Notes: generated from the letters alone by a model not told the origin. A DNA stretch of 13,430 bases from Fulvivirga aurantia (GCF_009711475.1 NZ_SMMD01000880.1:1-13430); one strand, 5' to 3'. Counted from the stretch's first letter, positions 1-8,196 are shown. Translations and numbers: made by a program.

Positions 1-1263
1 GATTAAACCACAATATTCGATGGCTGTCAACCATAAAACTTCCTTAAAGCCGCTTTCGGAATAACCCACGTAAGTAAGGAAGATTAACAACGACCAAACT
101 ACAATTACATTATACTTGGTTAACACCGAAAACGCCAAAAGTGTACAGATATACCAAGGATGAACGGTGGTGGCCAACAGAAAATAAATGCCAAGAACAA
201 TTATCACTGCTAGTGGTAACTTATCTTGCTTTCTCATAATGGAATATGCCGTAACTAACAAAAACGTAAGAGATGCCAGGTACGGACCTGCCGTTGAGAT
301 GATATTGTATCCTTGGAAATAATACCCAACCTCTCTCACCAGATAGTATATACTGGCGTTAAACTCAAATTTTTGAAAATACAATGAAAGGCTGGCAGTC
401 ATTCCATCAATTAATTCCTGACTCACCAGTGGCAAAAATGCCAACAACGTAAACATGCCAGTAAAGCCATAAAATTTTATTAGAGTCGGTCTGTAAAGCC
501 TTTTCAGAAACAGCGGCAATATGATTAGTGGGATCAATTTTGCTGAGATCGCCATGGCAAAAAGTAGTGAAGCCATTACAACACGTTGAGTGAGCAACAA
601 GTAGATACTTGCCACCAGAAAAAATATCATAAAGGCCTCAAAATGCAAATTTCCTGTAAGTTCTAAAATGACCAATGGGTTAAGTACATACCACAAAATA
701 TTTCGTTTCTTTATTTTGTAATAATCAGCCAGCTTAACCAAGAAATAGATTGTACCTATCTCTGCCAGAATAATCAAGCTCCTGATAATTACCGCACTTC
801 CCAATACTGAGTCAGGTGATAAAGTAGCTGAAAGCCAAAATACAAATTGAGCAAAGGGTGGGTAAATGGTAAAGTAATCTGGTGAGTTGAGTTGAAAGAA
901 CAACTCCTTAGTGAGTGTACCCGGTAGCTGATTCGCTGCGATGTATTCCGAAGGCAATTGACTGAAAGGGTTGATACCCTCTACTATCAACCTACCGTCC
1001 CACACAAACCGAAATATATCATCAGAAAGAGTTGGCAGGCCAAAGAGCAGAAGACACCTAAAGGCCACTCCTAAAAATATTAACCCGGGAAGGCTCAAAC
1101 TAGTCGACCTTTTAAGGAGCCACCAATAAGCAAAGAATAGTAAGATATAACTGCTGATAAGCGAAACGCTGTGATATCTCTCAATGAAGTAGCCGATATA
1201 AATATAGACAGCCGCTGATAAGGCTACTACAGTATAGGTTAAATACCGATCCTCCTTACCCAT
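1..1263 (-). CDS. GT-C fold membrane glycosyltransferase (polyprenyl-phosphate-sugar-dependent mannosyltransferase-like), 3' end cut by window edge
   Basis: An open frame runs from an ATG at 1263 to base 1 (421 codons) with no stop, so the C-terminus lies outside the window. The product is very hydrophobic with about ten membrane segments. Residues 79-90 carry an Asp-Asp pair (LSDDIFRFVWDG) just after the second hydrophobic segment, followed by GINPF at 96-100. This is the acidic first-loop signature of GT-C enzymes, which take sugar from a polyprenyl-phosphate donor on the periplasmic face. YPPF (134-137), NPLVILEL (195-202) and HPWY (368-371) are also typical of bacterial GT-C/GT87-like mannosyltransferases. 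The ATG overlaps the end of the upstream cellulose-synthase-like gene by 8 bases, so the two are almost certainly co-transcribed. The Dpm1-like enzyme of the same operon is a natural source of its donor (inference). Sugar and acceptor cannot be read from the sequence. Confidence 0.8.
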   Translation of the reverse strand, partial: MGKEDRYLTYTVVALSAAVYIYIGYFIERYHSVSLISSYILLFFAYWWLLKRSTSLSLPGLIFLGVAFRCLLLFGLPTLSDDIFRFVWDGRLIVEGINPFSQLPSEYIAANQLPGTLTKELFFQLNSPDYFTIYPPFAQFVFWLSATLSPDSVLGSAVIIRSLIILAEIGTIYFLVKLADYYKIKKRNILWYVLNPLVILELTGNLHFEAFMIFFLVASIYLLLTQRVVMASLLFAMAISAKLIPLIILPLFLKRLYRPTLIKFYGFTGMFTLLAFLPLVSQELIDGMTASLSLYFQKFEFNASIYYLVREVGYYFQGYNIISTAGPYLASLTFLLVTAYSIMRKQDKLPLAVIIVLGIYFLLATTVHPWYICTLLAFSVLTKYNVIVVWSLLIFLTYVGYSESGFKEVLWLTAIEYCGLI

Positions 1264-2710
1264 ACTTGAGAGGTTTCACCGAATGGTAAAATACACTAGC
1301 AAAACCAAGCGCCAGCATAACATGAAAAATCATCAAGCCCCAGTCGTGCAGGTATACGCCCACCCCTATTCCGAAAATAAAATACAGGCATAGTAAACCC
1401 TCCATGATGGTAAGAAAGCTAATTTTCGGCTTGATATACTGATTTCCCTGCCACTTATCTTTTTTTGATTTTATGTTAAACTTCGGAGTTCTTATAAACG
1501 GACTCTTAAACCCGAATAGACCTTCTAACACTGCTATGCCATTGTGCAGACTCAGCCCCATAGACACAGTCAAGAAAACAGGGAATATCTTAAAGTAATA
1601 TCGACCTGGCTTCTTCTTGTACATTCTTTTGGTGGCTGTCCAGTAAAAAAAAGCAATTGAGAAAAAGCCAATTAAGAAAATACTGCCTAGATCGAATAGC
1701 AAAGTCAGCTCCGGGTTAGCATCTTTGATAAATAACATCGGTATGCTCAAAATCGAGGCTAAGAGTAAACAGACAAATACAGAGCTGTTGAAAAGATGAA
1801 AAATGGCGTGTAGCTTACTCGAAAATTGAATTTTTGAAGACAATACTTTAAATAGGTTTTTCCGAGCAGTTTCAGCAGCCCCTTTGTTCCAACGATATTG
1901 CTGCGATTTTATGGCAGGCATGATCACGGGGAGTTCTGCCGGAGCTACACAATCTTCCAGGTATTTAAATTTCCAACCTTTCATCTGTGCTCTATAACTA
2001 AGGTCCAGATCTTCAGTCAATGTATCTGCTGACCAACCACCTGCTTCTTCAATACAAGTTTTCCTCCATACACCACCTGTTCCGTTAAAATTTATAAAGC
2101 TTCCAGCATGACTGCGACCTGTTTGCTCAACAGAAAAGTGAGCATCTAAACCAAATGCCTGTAATTGAGTAAGTAAGGAGTAATCTTTGTTGATGTGACC
2201 CCATCTGGTTTGTATAAGCCCTATTTCTTTAGAAAAGTGGGGTACAGTTTTTAATAAGAAACTCTTTTTTGGCAAGAAATCGGCATCAAAAATGGCAATG
2301 TACTCACCTTTAGCAATGTTCAATCCGTAAGCTAAGGCTCCTGCCTTAAACCCTTCTCTTTCTTTTCTTCTTACTTGCTTTATATCTATGCCTTTGGAGC
2401 TCCAGTGTTCTACTTGCTCTTTTACTATGTCGACAGTTTCATCTGTAGAGTCGTCTAATACTTGTATTTCCAATTTATCAGTAGGGTAATCAAAATTACA
2501 AACTGCATTTATCAGACGATTTACCACATATTTTTCATTATAAACCGGCAACTGCACAGTCACATGCGGCAATTCATCGATCGATGGTTGTTGACTTGAT
2601 TGATCTTTTTTAGCCTTAAGGTAATGCCAGGTTAGGTGAAGTTGCCCCAGGCTAAACAAAAAAATGAAAAGCAGTGAAACACAATACAATATAATTACAA
2701 CTAACTCCAC
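1256..2710 (-). CDS. Cellulose-synthase-like membrane glycosyltransferase, family GT2
   Basis: A GT2 beta-glycosyltransferase with a cytoplasmic catalytic domain held between membrane helices. Numbered from the GTG at 2710 (484 aa), one helix lies at about 1-22. The catalytic domain carries QLPVYNE, the Asp pair of VLDDSTDET (86-87), the metal-binding DAD (142-144), TED (232-234) and the QQYRW acceptor-site motif (270-274). Four or five C-terminal helices follow. D, DxD, TED, QxxRW is the signature of cellulose, mannan and hyaluronan synthase-like enzymes. Bacteroidota homologues of this type are usually annotated 'cellulose synthase family protein'. Start choice: there is no ATG near the N-terminus. 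A TTG at 2737 would add nine residues and overlap the upstream gene by 25 bases. The GTG at 2710 begins 2 bases after that gene's stop and gives an N-terminus like those I recall for relatives. No BcsB or BcsC partner is visible, so true cellulose export is unlikely. The product is unknown. Confidence 0.88.
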   Translation of the reverse strand: MELVVIILYCVSLLFIFLFSLGQLHLTWHYLKAKKDQSSQQPSIDELPHVTVQLPVYNEKYVVNRLINAVCNFDYPTDKLEIQVLDDSTDETVDIVKEQVEHWSSKGIDIKQVRRKEREGFKAGALAYGLNIAKGEYIAIFDADFLPKKSFLLKTVPHFSKEIGLIQTRWGHINKDYSLLTQLQAFGLDAHFSVEQTGRSHAGSFINFNGTGGVWRKTCIEEAGGWSADTLTEDLDLSYRAQMKGWKFKYLEDCVAPAELPVIMPAIKSQQYRWNKGAAETARKNLFKVLSSKIQFSSKLHAIFHLFNSSVFVCLLLASILSIPMLFIKDANPELTLLFDLGSIFLIGFFSIAFFYWTATKRMYKKKPGRYYFKIFPVFLTVSMGLSLHNGIAVLEGLFGFKSPFIRTPKFNIKSKKDKWQGNQYIKPKISFLTIMEGLLCLYFIFGIGVGVYLHDWGLMIFHVMLALGFASVFYHSVKPLKYG

Positions 2711-2712
2711 AC

Positions 2713-3402
2713 CTATAAATACTTGAAAATTGTCCAAATTATTTTATAACCAGCCATAATCGTCCCTTTGACAGTACCGGATATTTTAGAAAACCCGATG
2801 CGCTTTCTATAGTTCACGGGCACTTCAATACATTTTAATCTTTTCTTGGCTGCTTTCAACTGCATCTCAACCGTCCAGCCATAGGTTTTATCCTGCATGT
2901 CCAATGCTATGAGCTGATCAAACTTAATCGCTCTGAAGGGACCTAGATCGGTAAATTTCACACCGTACAATAGCCTCAATAATGATGTTGCCAGCCAATT
3001 ACCAAAAATCTGCTGAGGTGTCATCGCGCCTTTTTGCTTATTACCCAAAGCTCTGGAGCCAATGACCATATCGTAGTCCTCCTCCACAATCGGCTTTATT
3101 AGATTTCGCATTTCTTCAGGGTAATCAGAATAGTCTGCGTCAATAAACACTACGATATCAGGTTGCTCTTTTTGTGCTTTTAGATAATCAATTCCTTTCA
3201 AACAAGCTCTGCCATAGCCTCTGGTCCTTTCTTTTAAGACTGTAGCTCCGGCTTCAGCTGCTATCTTTTCCGTTTCGTCAGTCGAAGCATTATTTATTAC
3301 AATCACCTGATCAACCAAATCCCCAGGAATTTCTCTCACCACATTACCTACACCATTTTGCTCATTAAAAGCAGGTATAATTACCTTTACCGAATGCTTC
3401 AT
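2713..3402 (-). CDS. Dpm1-like GT2 glycosyltransferase (polyprenyl-phosphate glycosyltransferase)
   Basis: A soluble single-domain GT2 enzyme of 229 aa. It has the GT-A N-terminus VKVIIPAFNE (residues 5-14), NNASTDET (37-44), the metal-binding DAD (88-90), GSRALG (115-120) and TDLGPFRAI (151-159). This pattern matches dolichol/polyprenol-phosphate mannosyl- or glucosyltransferases, which move a sugar from a nucleotide carrier to polyprenyl phosphate at the cytoplasmic face. It lacks the C-terminal membrane helices of the longer ArnC/GtrB type. It is the first gene of a three-gene operon, 2 bases from the preferred start of the next gene. I chose the ATG at 3402: the frame can be extended to a TTG at 3423, but that TTG is part of a good -7 promoter box, and family N-termini begin a few residues before the VIIPAFNE strand. 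Sugar specificity (Man or Glc) cannot be told. Confidence 0.87.
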   Translation of the reverse strand: MKHSVKVIIPAFNEQNGVGNVVREIPGDLVDQVIVINNASTDETEKIAAEAGATVLKERTRGYGRACLKGIDYLKAQKEQPDIVVFIDADYSDYPEEMRNLIKPIVEEDYDMVIGSRALGNKQKGAMTPQQIFGNWLATSLLRLLYGVKFTDLGPFRAIKFDQLIALDMQDKTYGWTVEMQLKAAKKRLKCIEVPVNYRKRIGFSKISGTVKGTIMAGYKIIWTIFKYL

Positions 3403-3420
3403 TTCACGATTATCAGGCTG

Positions 3421-3450
3421 CAAAGTAAATGATTATATGATCTGGACAAA
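3421..3450 (-). promoter_or_regulatory. Candidate Bacteroidota-type promoter of the glycosyltransferase operon
   Basis: Read on the minus strand, TTTG (3450-3447) is followed after 18 bases by TTACTTTG (3428-3421). The known Bacteroidota sigma-ABfrA consensus is TTTG, about 19 bases, then TAnnTTTG, so the -7 box has one mismatch. Transcription would start near 3415, giving a leader of about 13 bases before the ATG at 3402. It sits downstream of the proS terminator, where a promoter is needed. Confidence 0.5.
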
Positions 3451-3476
3451 GTCATTTTAATGACATAGAAGCAATC

Positions 3477-3512
3477 AAAAACAAAACGCATCTCGATAGA
3501 CAAGATGCGTTT
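3477..3512 (-). terminator. Intrinsic terminator downstream of proS
   Basis: A perfect 10-bp inverted repeat, AAACGCATCT (3484-3493) and AGATGCGTTT (3503-3512), with a 9-base loop. On the minus strand it begins 22 bases after the proS stop and is followed by TGTTTTTG, a short U tract. This is the form of a factor-independent terminator and separates proS from the glycosyltransferase operon. Confidence 0.8.
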
Positions 3513-3534
3513 ATATTCTTTTTAATTTTTATTC

Positions 3535-5010
3535 TTAATAAGCTCGGGCAAAAACCACTCGTTTATTGGAAGGCTTGCCTGAATAAATACACTTACCACT
3601 CTCCTCTTCAGCATCTACCGGTATACACCGAATTGTAGCTTTGGTTTCTTCTTTAATTTTTTCCTCCGTTTCGGCAGTACCATCCCAATGGGCCATTACA
3701 AAGCCTCCTTTGTCATCTAAAACTTGCTTAAACTCATCATATGAGTCTACCTGTGTAGTTTTTGAAGCCCTAAAATCAGCAGCCTTTTTGTAAATATTCT
3801 CTTGTATATCGGTAAGAAGTTGTTTGATGTGCTGCACAACACCATCAGCACTTACAGTTTCTTTGGCTTTCGTATCTCTTCTGGCAACCTCAACAGTCCC
3901 ATTTTCTACATCTCTAGGGCCAATGGCAATTCTTACAGGTATCCCCTTCATTTCATACTCTGCAAACTTCCATCCGGGTGAGTTGGTATCACGGTCATCA
4001 TATTTTACACTTATACCTAAATCCTCCAGACCCTTTTTAATCTTATCAGCCTGGTCGTGTATGCCATCTGCCGCTTGCCCTTTTCTGAAAATAGGTACGA
4101 TCACAACCTGGATAGGTGCTAATTTTGGAGGTAACACAAGGCCTTCATCATCGGAATGCGCCATAATCAACGCTCCCATTAATCTTGTACTTACGCCCCA
4201 AGAAGTACCCCAAACTAGGTCTAGCTTACCCTCTTTATCGGCAAACTTCACATCAAATGCTTTTGCGAAATTCTGACCAAGGAAGTGAGAGGTACCTGCC
4301 TGTAAAGCTTTACCATCCTGCATCAAAGCTTCAATACAATAAGTATCAACCGCTCCCGGGAAACGCTCACTTTCTGTCTTCACCCCTTTGATTACTGGCA
4401 TCGCCATAAATTCTTCTGCAAACGTGGCGTAAACATTAAGCATTTGTATCGTCTCATCGATAGCTTCTTGCTTGGTAGCATGAGCTGTATGCCCCTCCTG
4501 CCAGAGAAATTCTGCAGTTCTTAAAAACAGACGGGTTCTCATTTCCCACCTCACTACATTAGCCCACTGATTTACAAGAATTGGTAAATCTCTATAAGAC
4601 TGAATCCATGATTTGTAGGTGTTCCAGATCACTGTTTCAGAAGTTGGTCTCACAATAAGCTCTTCTTCCAGCTTTGCATCAGGATCAACCACAACACCGC
4701 TACCATCTTCAGCATTCTTAAGTCTGTAATGCGTTACCACAGCGCACTCTTTAGCAAAACCTTCAACATGATCTGCTTCTTTGCTTAAGTATGATTTGGG
4801 CACAAATAGAGGAAAATAGGCATTTTGGTGGCCAGTATCTTTAAACATTTTATCAATAGCCGCCTGCATTTTCTCCCAAATACTGAAACCATATGGCTTT
4901 ATTACCATGCAGCCTCTTACTGCAGAATGCTCTGCTAAATCAGCTTTTTTCACCAATTCGTTGTACCATTGCGAATAATCTTCACTTTTTTTAGGTAAAC
5001 CCTTACTCAT
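3535..5010 (-). CDS. proS: Prolyl-tRNA synthetase, archaeal/eukaryal type without an editing insertion
   Basis: A class II aminoacyl-tRNA synthetase that charges tRNA-Pro with proline in the cytoplasm. At 491 aa it is the short archaeal/eukaryal-type ProRS found in Bacteroidota, not the roughly 570-aa bacterial type with an inserted editing domain. Visible features are the N-terminal catalytic core with PLFVPKS (67-73) and LIVRPTSET (118-126); motif 2 around RWEMRTR and [17 protein letters not shown] (154-177); motif 3 around [23 protein letters not shown] (268-290); an alpha/beta anticodon-binding domain at about 298-398 ([11 protein letters not shown] onward); and a C-terminal ProRS-specific domain ending in RVVFARAY. 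The C-terminal domain shows two cysteines (462, 474) rather than the four of zinc-binding relatives. The ATG at 5010 gives the usual N-terminus. The gene stands alone, with its own -7 element upstream and a hairpin terminator after it, and is divergent from the gene at 5141. Confidence 0.97.
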   Translation of the reverse strand: MSKGLPKKSEDYSQWYNELVKKADLAEHSAVRGCMVIKPYGFSIWEKMQAAIDKMFKDTGHQNAYFPLFVPKSYLSKEADHVEGFAKECAVVTHYRLKNAEDGSGVVVDPDAKLEEELIVRPTSETVIWNTYKSWIQSYRDLPILVNQWANVVRWEMRTRLFLRTAEFLWQEGHTAHATKQEAIDETIQMLNVYATFAEEFMAMPVIKGVKTESERFPGAVDTYCIEALMQDGKALQAGTSHFLGQNFAKAFDVKFADKEGKLDLVWGTSWGVSTRLMGALIMAHSDDEGLVLPPKLAPIQVVIVPIFRKGQAADGIHDQADKIKKGLEDLGISVKYDDRDTNSPGWKFAEYEMKGIPVRIAIGPRDVENGTVEVARRDTKAKETVSADGVVQHIKQLLTDIQENIYKKAADFRASKTTQVDSYDEFKQVLDDKGGFVMAHWDGTAETEEKIKEETKATIRCIPVDAEEESGKCIYSGKPSNKRVVFARAY

Positions 5011-5060
5011 ACTTAATTTGGTATAAAATTTGTTTGTTAATACAATAAATTACTATTCGG

Positions 5061-5068
5061 CAAATATA
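5061..5068 (-). promoter_or_regulatory. Candidate -7 element of the proS promoter
   Basis: On the minus strand the bases read TATATTTG, an exact match to the Bacteroidota -7 consensus TAnnTTTG, about 50 bases before the proS ATG. I could not find a convincing TTTG at the -33 position, so this rests on one box in AT-rich DNA. Confidence 0.5.
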
Positions 5069-5089
5069 CTTATAATAATAAAAGCCCTC

Positions 5090-5120
5090 TTGGGAATTGT
5101 CGTTTAATAAATTATGTTTA
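5090..5120 (+). promoter_or_regulatory. Candidate promoter of the secreted W/G/N protein gene
   Basis: TTG at 5090-5092 and TATGTTTA at 5113-5120 are 20 bases apart, close to the Bacteroidota TTTG / TAnnTTTG layout, with one mismatch in the -7 box. Transcription would begin near 5126, upstream of the ATG at 5141 but downstream of the ATG at 5114. This supports 5141 as the real start. Confidence 0.35.
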
Positions 5121-5140
5121 TCACAACAAACCCACATGCC

Positions 5141-6553
5141 ATGAAGACGTTTAAAGCCAATCTAAGTTTAATGCTACTTGTGCTGTTTAGCGCAGGTACA
5201 GTTGCTGCTCAGGAATATGATGATATGTATTTTTCTGGTAAAGACAGAAAAAAAGTAAAATATGTGAGCAATGACAAAGTAGTTTCTCAGGATCTGAGTG
5301 AAGTAGCTCAATTTACAGATAACCCTGGAGAGAACTTCTCGGCAAGAAACGTCAACCCTGAATATATAGCCAGGTATCAGGCATCATCTCAAGAAAGTGC
5401 TTCAGCAGAATTTGCTGATGACGAGTATTTTGTTGAGGATTTTGATAACAATACAGATCTAAATAGTACCGTTAGCGATTTTAGAGCTAACCCTAATAAT
5501 ATCGCTGTGCGTGATCGCTTTGGAAATTTAACTTATTTCAATGATTACAATGATGTGTATTGGAGCGACCCATTTTACTATGAAGGTTCTGTATTCGATC
5601 CTCTCTACAGACCATATTATGCAGGTTTTGGTGGAGGTTTTTATAGACCATGGAGAAGTGGCTGGAACGTATCGATTGGTTTTGGCTGGGGCTGGAACAA
5701 CTGGGGTTGGAATAGATGGAACCGTGGCTGGGGCTGGAACTCATGGAATGCTGGATGGGGTTGGAATACCGGTTGGGGTTGGAACGCTGGCTGGGGCTGG
5801 AATAATGGTTGGGGCTGGAACAATTGGTGCCCTCCATACTACGGATATAATGGCTGGGGTAACAACGTAGTTGTAATCAATAATTACGAAAACAGAAATA
5901 ACAGAACCATTAGAAGTGGCCGTGCACCTTCGAGAAGTGCGGTTGTGAATAACAATAGCAGAAGAAGGTCTGTAGCTGGTCGTGGTGAAACAGTAGATAA
6001 TAACTCGTCTAGAAATGGTAGAACTGCTGCCGTATCAGGTAATTCTAGATCAAGATATATATCTCCATCAAATAGCAGAAGGGATTATGCAGACGCTCAA
6101 AGTAGATACTATAGAAGATCTAGAAGTAGTGTAAACTCTGACGATAATAGCAGAAGTTATAATAGTAGAAGCAGAAGTTCTACTAATTACACGCCAAACT
6201 CAAGAGGCAGTTATGGCAGTAGCAGTTCATCTTCTGTGGAGAGAGGCTCTTCTTCTAGAAGTGATAGATCTTACAACAACAGATCATACAATAGCAGAAG
6301 TAGAAGCTCAGGAAGTAGCTACAGCAGACCAAGCAACTCAAGATCAAGTGGATATAGTCCAAGTAGATCGAGATCTTCTAGCAATAGAAGCAGTGGATAC
6401 AGATCATCTGGCGGTAGCTCTTCAAGATCATCAGGAGTGAGCAGATCTTCATCTTCCTCAAGATCATCGGGAGTTAGCAGGTCTTCGTCTTCTTCAAGAT
6501 CAAGCGGATCTAGAAGCTCTGGAAGTAGCAGAGGTGGCAGAAGAGGAAATTAA
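5141..6553 (+). CDS. Secreted low-complexity protein with Trp/Gly/Asn repeats and a Ser/Arg-rich tail, function unknown
   Basis: I do not recognise a function. From the ATG at 5141 the product is 470 aa and starts with a clear signal peptide (residues 1-23, cleavage before Gln24 in TVAA|QEYDD). An ATG at 5114 would add nine residues, but it lies inside a candidate promoter and spoils the signal peptide. Residues 24-173 are acidic and Asp/Asn/Tyr-rich. Residues 174-242 hold 19 tryptophans in GWGWN-type repeats. The one cysteine of the mature protein follows, in NNWCPPYYGYNGW. From about 250 to the end the chain is almost all Ser, Arg, Asn, Gly and Tyr, with many RS and SRSS runs, and ends RGGRRGN. 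Arginine there is mostly coded by AGA. There is no T9SS C-terminal domain and no lipobox. The beta-barrel gene starts 25 bases after its stop, suggesting one transcript. A cell-surface or matrix role is possible but only inferred. Confidence 0.85.
   Translation: MKTFKANLSLMLLVLFSAGTVAAQEYDDMYFSGKDRKKVKYVSNDKVVSQDLSEVAQFTDNPGENFSARNVNPEYIARYQASSQESASAEFADDEYFVEDFDNNTDLNSTVSDFRANPNNIAVRDRFGNLTYFNDYNDVYWSDPFYYEGSVFDPLYRPYYAGFGGGFYRPWRSGWNVSIGFGWGWNNWGWNRWNRGWGWNSWNAGWGWNTGWGWNAGWGWNNGWGWNNWCPPYYGYNGWGNNVVVINNYENRNNRTIRSGRAPSRSAVVNNNSRRRSVAGRGETVDNNSSRNGRTAAVSGNSRSRYISPSNSRRDYADAQSRYYRRSRSSVNSDDNSRSYNSRSRSSTNYTPNSRGSYGSSSSSSVERGSSSRSDRSYNNRSYNSRSRSSGSSYSRPSNSRSSGYSPSRSRSSSNRSSGYRSSGGSSSRSSGVSRSSSSSRSSGVSRSSSSSRSSGSRSSGSSRGGRRGN
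5753..5824 (+). repeat. Four tandem 18-bp units coding GWGWNx
   Basis: Four consecutive 18-base units encode GWGWNT, GWGWNA, GWGWNN and GWGWNN. The units differ mainly at third positions and in the last codon. Looser copies extend the pattern on both sides within 5660-5866. The units are in frame with the gene, so gain or loss of one unit would change length without a frameshift. Confidence 0.85.
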
Positions 6554-6578
6554 TTCGTAGAAGCTTAAATCAACTCAA

Positions 6579-8174
6579 ATGTTAAATATTAAGAAGCTTA
6601 TTTTTTTAAGCCTGGGATTGTTTTGCCTTGGGTTTACATCACAGGCACAAACTACTCAGACAGATATACTAGATTTTGAAAACCTGGTTTTACAGCTTAG
6701 CCAAACCTCACCAGGTGGTTCTGCAAGAATCAGAGGCTTAGGCCAAGCACAAACAGCATTGGGAGGTGATATTAGTAATGCATCATCTAACCCTGCCGGA
6801 CTTGGTTTTTTTAACCGTTCTGAGTTTTCTTTTACACCTAACTTTAATTATTCAAACAGTCAAACAGACTATTTAAACCGCACCACCAATGACGGTAAAC
6901 TGAATTTCAATTTTGCCAATATGGGTGTAGTGTTAAATAGCACGAAAAGTGATGTGGTTGACAGTAAATGGCGAGGGGGCAACTTTGCCATCAGTTTAAA
7001 TAGAGTAGCTGATTTCAGCAATAGTATAACTTACGAAGGCTTCAATGAAGTGAGCGATTTTATAGATTTTGCTGTTGATGCAGAGAATTTCACCGGAAGA
7101 ACTGACCTGTCTGATTTAGCATTCAATACTTTTCTTACGGATGAATTTTTTGTGATTTATAATGGTGATGATGGCACCACTAATGAACTTGATTCAATCT
7201 CTATAAATGGTTTACAGTATTACATTCCGGATTTATATGGAAGTAATCTACAAAATGGTGATTCGTTATTTTTCGTTGATAGAAATATTTATACCTCAGA
7301 TGGAAGTTTAGCTTTTCCAACTCAAGACAATCCTACTTTTCAGCAAGAGTCAATCAATTCAAGAGGATCTTCTTATCAGGCTTCTTTTGCATATGGAGGC
7401 AACTATAATGATAAATTATATTTTGGTGCGAGTATAGGTATAATGGCATACAACCACGAAGTAGAAAGAATCTACACCGAACGCCCTTCAGGCGCAGACC
7501 TTAGCCGTTTTACATTAGAAGACTATTTTGAGCAGAGTGGTGTTGGGATAAATGCTACTATTGGCGTAATCGGTAGACCTGCAACTTCTTTGTTACTAGG
7601 TTTTAGCTATACCACACCAACATTTTACGCTGTAGAACAATTGAGAACATTGTCTGCAACAGCAGAATATCCTGGCTTTGATACCGAGTTCGATGAAATC
7701 ATTTATGAGCCATTTGATTACAGTGTACGAACTCCCGCGAAGCTCAATTTAGGCGCCACTTACTTTTTTGGAAAAAATGGGTTTATTACTGGCGACATTG
7801 AAAGAGTAAATTATGCTAGCGCAAAACTTGGAAATGCCAGCGATGGACAGGGTTTTAGTGGAGAAAATCAATCTGTAGATCGTTTCGAATCTGTTTTTAA
7901 TTATCGTACTGGTATTGAATTTAGGTTTGGAAAGATTAGAGCGCGTGGTGGGGCTGCCTACTTGCAAGACCCCATAGATGACGACCTCGACCAAGATCAG
8001 TTGACCTTATCAGTGGGTGGAGGCTTACGTACAAAAAAATATTACACTGATGTAAGTATTATGAATACGGTTATATCACCAGACAATACTATAAGCCCTT
8101 ATCCCGGGGCAGCGGTGGCAACCTCTCAAACGGACAGAACGAGAGTTTCTATATCTGTAGGATGGTTCTTTTAA
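6579..8174 (+). CDS. Outer-membrane beta-barrel protein, OmpP1/FadL/TodX type
   Basis: A 531-aa outer-membrane protein. Residues 1-23 form a signal peptide (cleavage in SQAQ|TTQ). The N-terminus then has GGSARIRGLGQAQTALGGD (46-64), ASSNPAGLGFF and EFSFTPNFNY. This Gly-rich plug followed by the NPAGL motif is typical of Bacteroidota barrels related to FadL and PorV. The rest alternates short amphipathic strands with Asn/Asp-rich loops, and the chain ends on aromatic residues (SVGWFF), the usual sorting signal for barrel assembly. FadL relatives carry hydrophobic compounds across the outer membrane. Here the substrate is unknown, and PorV-like scaffolding of secreted proteins is another possibility. 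The ATG at 6579 lies 25 bases after the low-complexity gene with no terminator between, so the two are probably co-transcribed. A strong hairpin terminator follows. Confidence 0.82.
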   Translation: MLNIKKLIFLSLGLFCLGFTSQAQTTQTDILDFENLVLQLSQTSPGGSARIRGLGQAQTALGGDISNASSNPAGLGFFNRSEFSFTPNFNYSNSQTDYLNRTTNDGKLNFNFANMGVVLNSTKSDVVDSKWRGGNFAISLNRVADFSNSITYEGFNEVSDFIDFAVDAENFTGRTDLSDLAFNTFLTDEFFVIYNGDDGTTNELDSISINGLQYYIPDLYGSNLQNGDSLFFVDRNIYTSDGSLAFPTQDNPTFQQESINSRGSSYQASFAYGGNYNDKLYFGASIGIMAYNHEVERIYTERPSGADLSRFTLEDYFEQSGVGINATIGVIGRPATSLLLGFSYTTPTFYAVEQLRTLSATAEYPGFDTEFDEIIYEPFDYSVRTPAKLNLGATYFFGKNGFITGDIERVNYASAKLGNASDGQGFSGENQSVDRFESVFNYRTGIEFRFGKIRARGGAAYLQDPIDDDLDQDQLTLSVGGGLRTKKYYTDVSIMNTVISPDNTISPYPGAAVATSQTDRTRVSISVGWFF

Positions 8175-8196
8175 AATGAAAAGATTTATGTAGTAG

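Noticed and set aside
1..3423. Left operon as a bacterial cellulose synthase (bcs) locus.
   Set aside because: The GT2 enzyme has the D,D,D,QxxRW motifs, but there is no PilZ domain, BcsB, BcsC or BcsZ, and its neighbours are polyprenyl-sugar enzymes.
3824..4391. Plus-strand frames opposite proS.
   Set aside because: Shadows of a fully conserved proS sequence; no supporting motif.
5538..5870. Open frames antisense and out of frame to the Trp-repeat block, including a minus-strand frame rich in FQPQP repeats (5641-5823).
   Set aside because: They mirror the 18-bp GGNTGG repeats of the real gene; there is no separate promoter, signal or family match, and the plus-strand frame has a signal peptide and long continuity.
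6213..6440. A 75-codon plus-strand frame inside the Ser/Arg tail.
   Set aside because: It is a shifted reading of the AGA/AGC-rich repeats, with no recognisable protein.
5881..6550. Ser/Arg tail as a T9SS sorting domain or a real SR splicing-type protein.
   Set aside because: No beta-sandwich CTD pattern or conserved terminal Lys/Arg motif is visible, and similarity to SR proteins is compositional only.
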